From: UBA6544 sp049601975
GTDB lineage: Bacteria > Pseudomonadota > Alphaproteobacteria > UBA8366
Direction: 5' to 3'
DNA length: 6,705 nt
Assembly (NCBI GenBank): GCA_049601975.1
Contig: JBMYRC010000184.1
Coordinates: 1 to 6,705, forward strand
Each line of letters opens with the position of its first letter. The first letter of the stretch is position 1. Under the pieces are notes generated by a model, which saw nothing but the letters and a program-made list of their open reading frames with translations, had not been told where the DNA came from and made no database searches. Positions 6,550 through 6,705 of this stretch are shown in pieces. Made by a program: the position numbers and the translations under genes.

Positions 6550-6578
6550 TTGACACCCCATTAACCCGGTCGTATAAG
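6550..6578 (+). promoter_or_regulatory. rRNA operon promoter
   Basis: Consensus -35 TTGACA (6550-6555), an ideal 17-base spacer, and -10 TATAAG (6573-6578, five of six). The -10 is followed at once by the GC-rich discriminator CCCCGCCC (6579-6586), the feature that makes rRNA promoters sensitive to ppGpp during the stringent response. Transcription should start near 6585-6588. The A+T tract upstream and the boxA-like site downstream support an rRNA promoter rather than an ordinary strong promoter. Confidence 0.8.
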
Positions 6579-6593
6579 CCCCGCCCACAGCAA

Positions 6594-6649
6594 GGACGTC
6601 CTCGGACGGACCGTGTTGTTAGCCCCCTGCGGCACGTCCGTTTTGGGGC
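6594..6649 (+). other. Inverted repeats in the rRNA leader
   Basis: The early transcribed leader can fold in alternative ways. CGGACG (6603-6608) pairs with CGTCCG (6635-6640), GGACG (6594-6598) can compete for the same partner, and GCCCC (6622-6626) pairs with GGGGC (6645-6649). The stems overlap, so not all can form at once. The TTTT at 6641-6644 lies inside the third repeat, not after a stem, so this is not read as a terminator. Confidence 0.4.
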
Positions 6650-6651
6650 AG

Positions 6652-6662
6652 TTCTTTGACAA
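6652..6662 (+). promoter_or_regulatory. boxA-like antitermination site of the rRNA leader
   Basis: TTCTTTGACAA matches the E. coli rRNA boxA (CTCTTTAACAA) in 9 of 11 positions. It has the form usual in alphaproteobacterial rRNA leaders, where NusB and NusE bind the RNA to make polymerase resist early termination. The purine-rich continuation GAAGAGATAGGAAGGGATGC (6670-6689) also has the look of such leaders. The 16S rRNA gene itself is not reached within the window. Confidence 0.7.
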
Positions 6663-6705
6663 GTAGATTGAAGAGATAGGAAGGGATGCGCGGTCGGCGT
6701 TATCG

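Noticed and set aside
6594..6601. Palindrome GGACGTCC as a regulator site
   Set aside because: An 8-base GC-rich palindrome is expected by chance, and it lies in the transcribed rRNA leader, where pairing with CGTCC at 6635-6639 is a simpler explanation.

Overview
The window looks like chromosomal DNA of an alphaproteobacterium, probably a Rhodospirillales-like lineage. This rests on the moderately high G+C genes, a small HGG-type zinc-motif protein and its upstream partner of a kind I associate with alphaproteobacteria, and an rRNA leader at the right edge in alphaproteobacterial style. The taxonomic call is inference from sequence feel, not from a search.

Layout from left to right. (1) 192-1013, plus strand: a complete non-heme Fe(II)/2-oxoglutarate oxygenase related to the HalD/BesD/ArpA-like family, but with an Asp in the metal facial triad, so more likely a hydroxylase than a halogenase. 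(2) 1014-2452: a gene-poor, apparently decaying stretch. It holds a good sigma70-type promoter with a perfect dyad in its spacer (1379-1406). That promoter faces a small gene split by what looks like a one-base deletion (1455-1930), followed by a small HGG-motif gene (1993-2154) that also seems shortened by a frameshift. A short acidic minus-strand frame (1241-1351) is the only other coding-like signal. (3) 2453-5029, plus: full-length clpB, the Hsp100 disaggregase, preceded by a strong Shine-Dalgarno and a convincing sigma32 heat-shock promoter. (4) 5060-6367, minus: a MepM-like M23 peptidoglycan endopeptidase with an N-terminal membrane segment, converging on clpB with a 30-base gap. (5) 6368-6705: a control region with back-to-back promoters. 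One, on the minus strand, serves the endopeptidase. The other, on the plus strand, has an 88% A+T upstream tract, a consensus -35 with 17-base spacing, a GC-rich discriminator and a boxA-like antitermination site. This is the promoter and leader of a ribosomal RNA operon whose 16S gene should begin just beyond the window.

The genes do not form one pathway. clpB and the endopeptidase are separate housekeeping or stress units, and the oxygenase is a stand-alone accessory enzyme. I saw no CRISPR array, complete mobile element, tRNA gene or defence system. The most interesting points are the rRNA operon start, the heat-shock promoter of clpB, the halogenase-family enzyme with a hydroxylase-type triad, and the operator-like dyad driving the broken small-gene pair.
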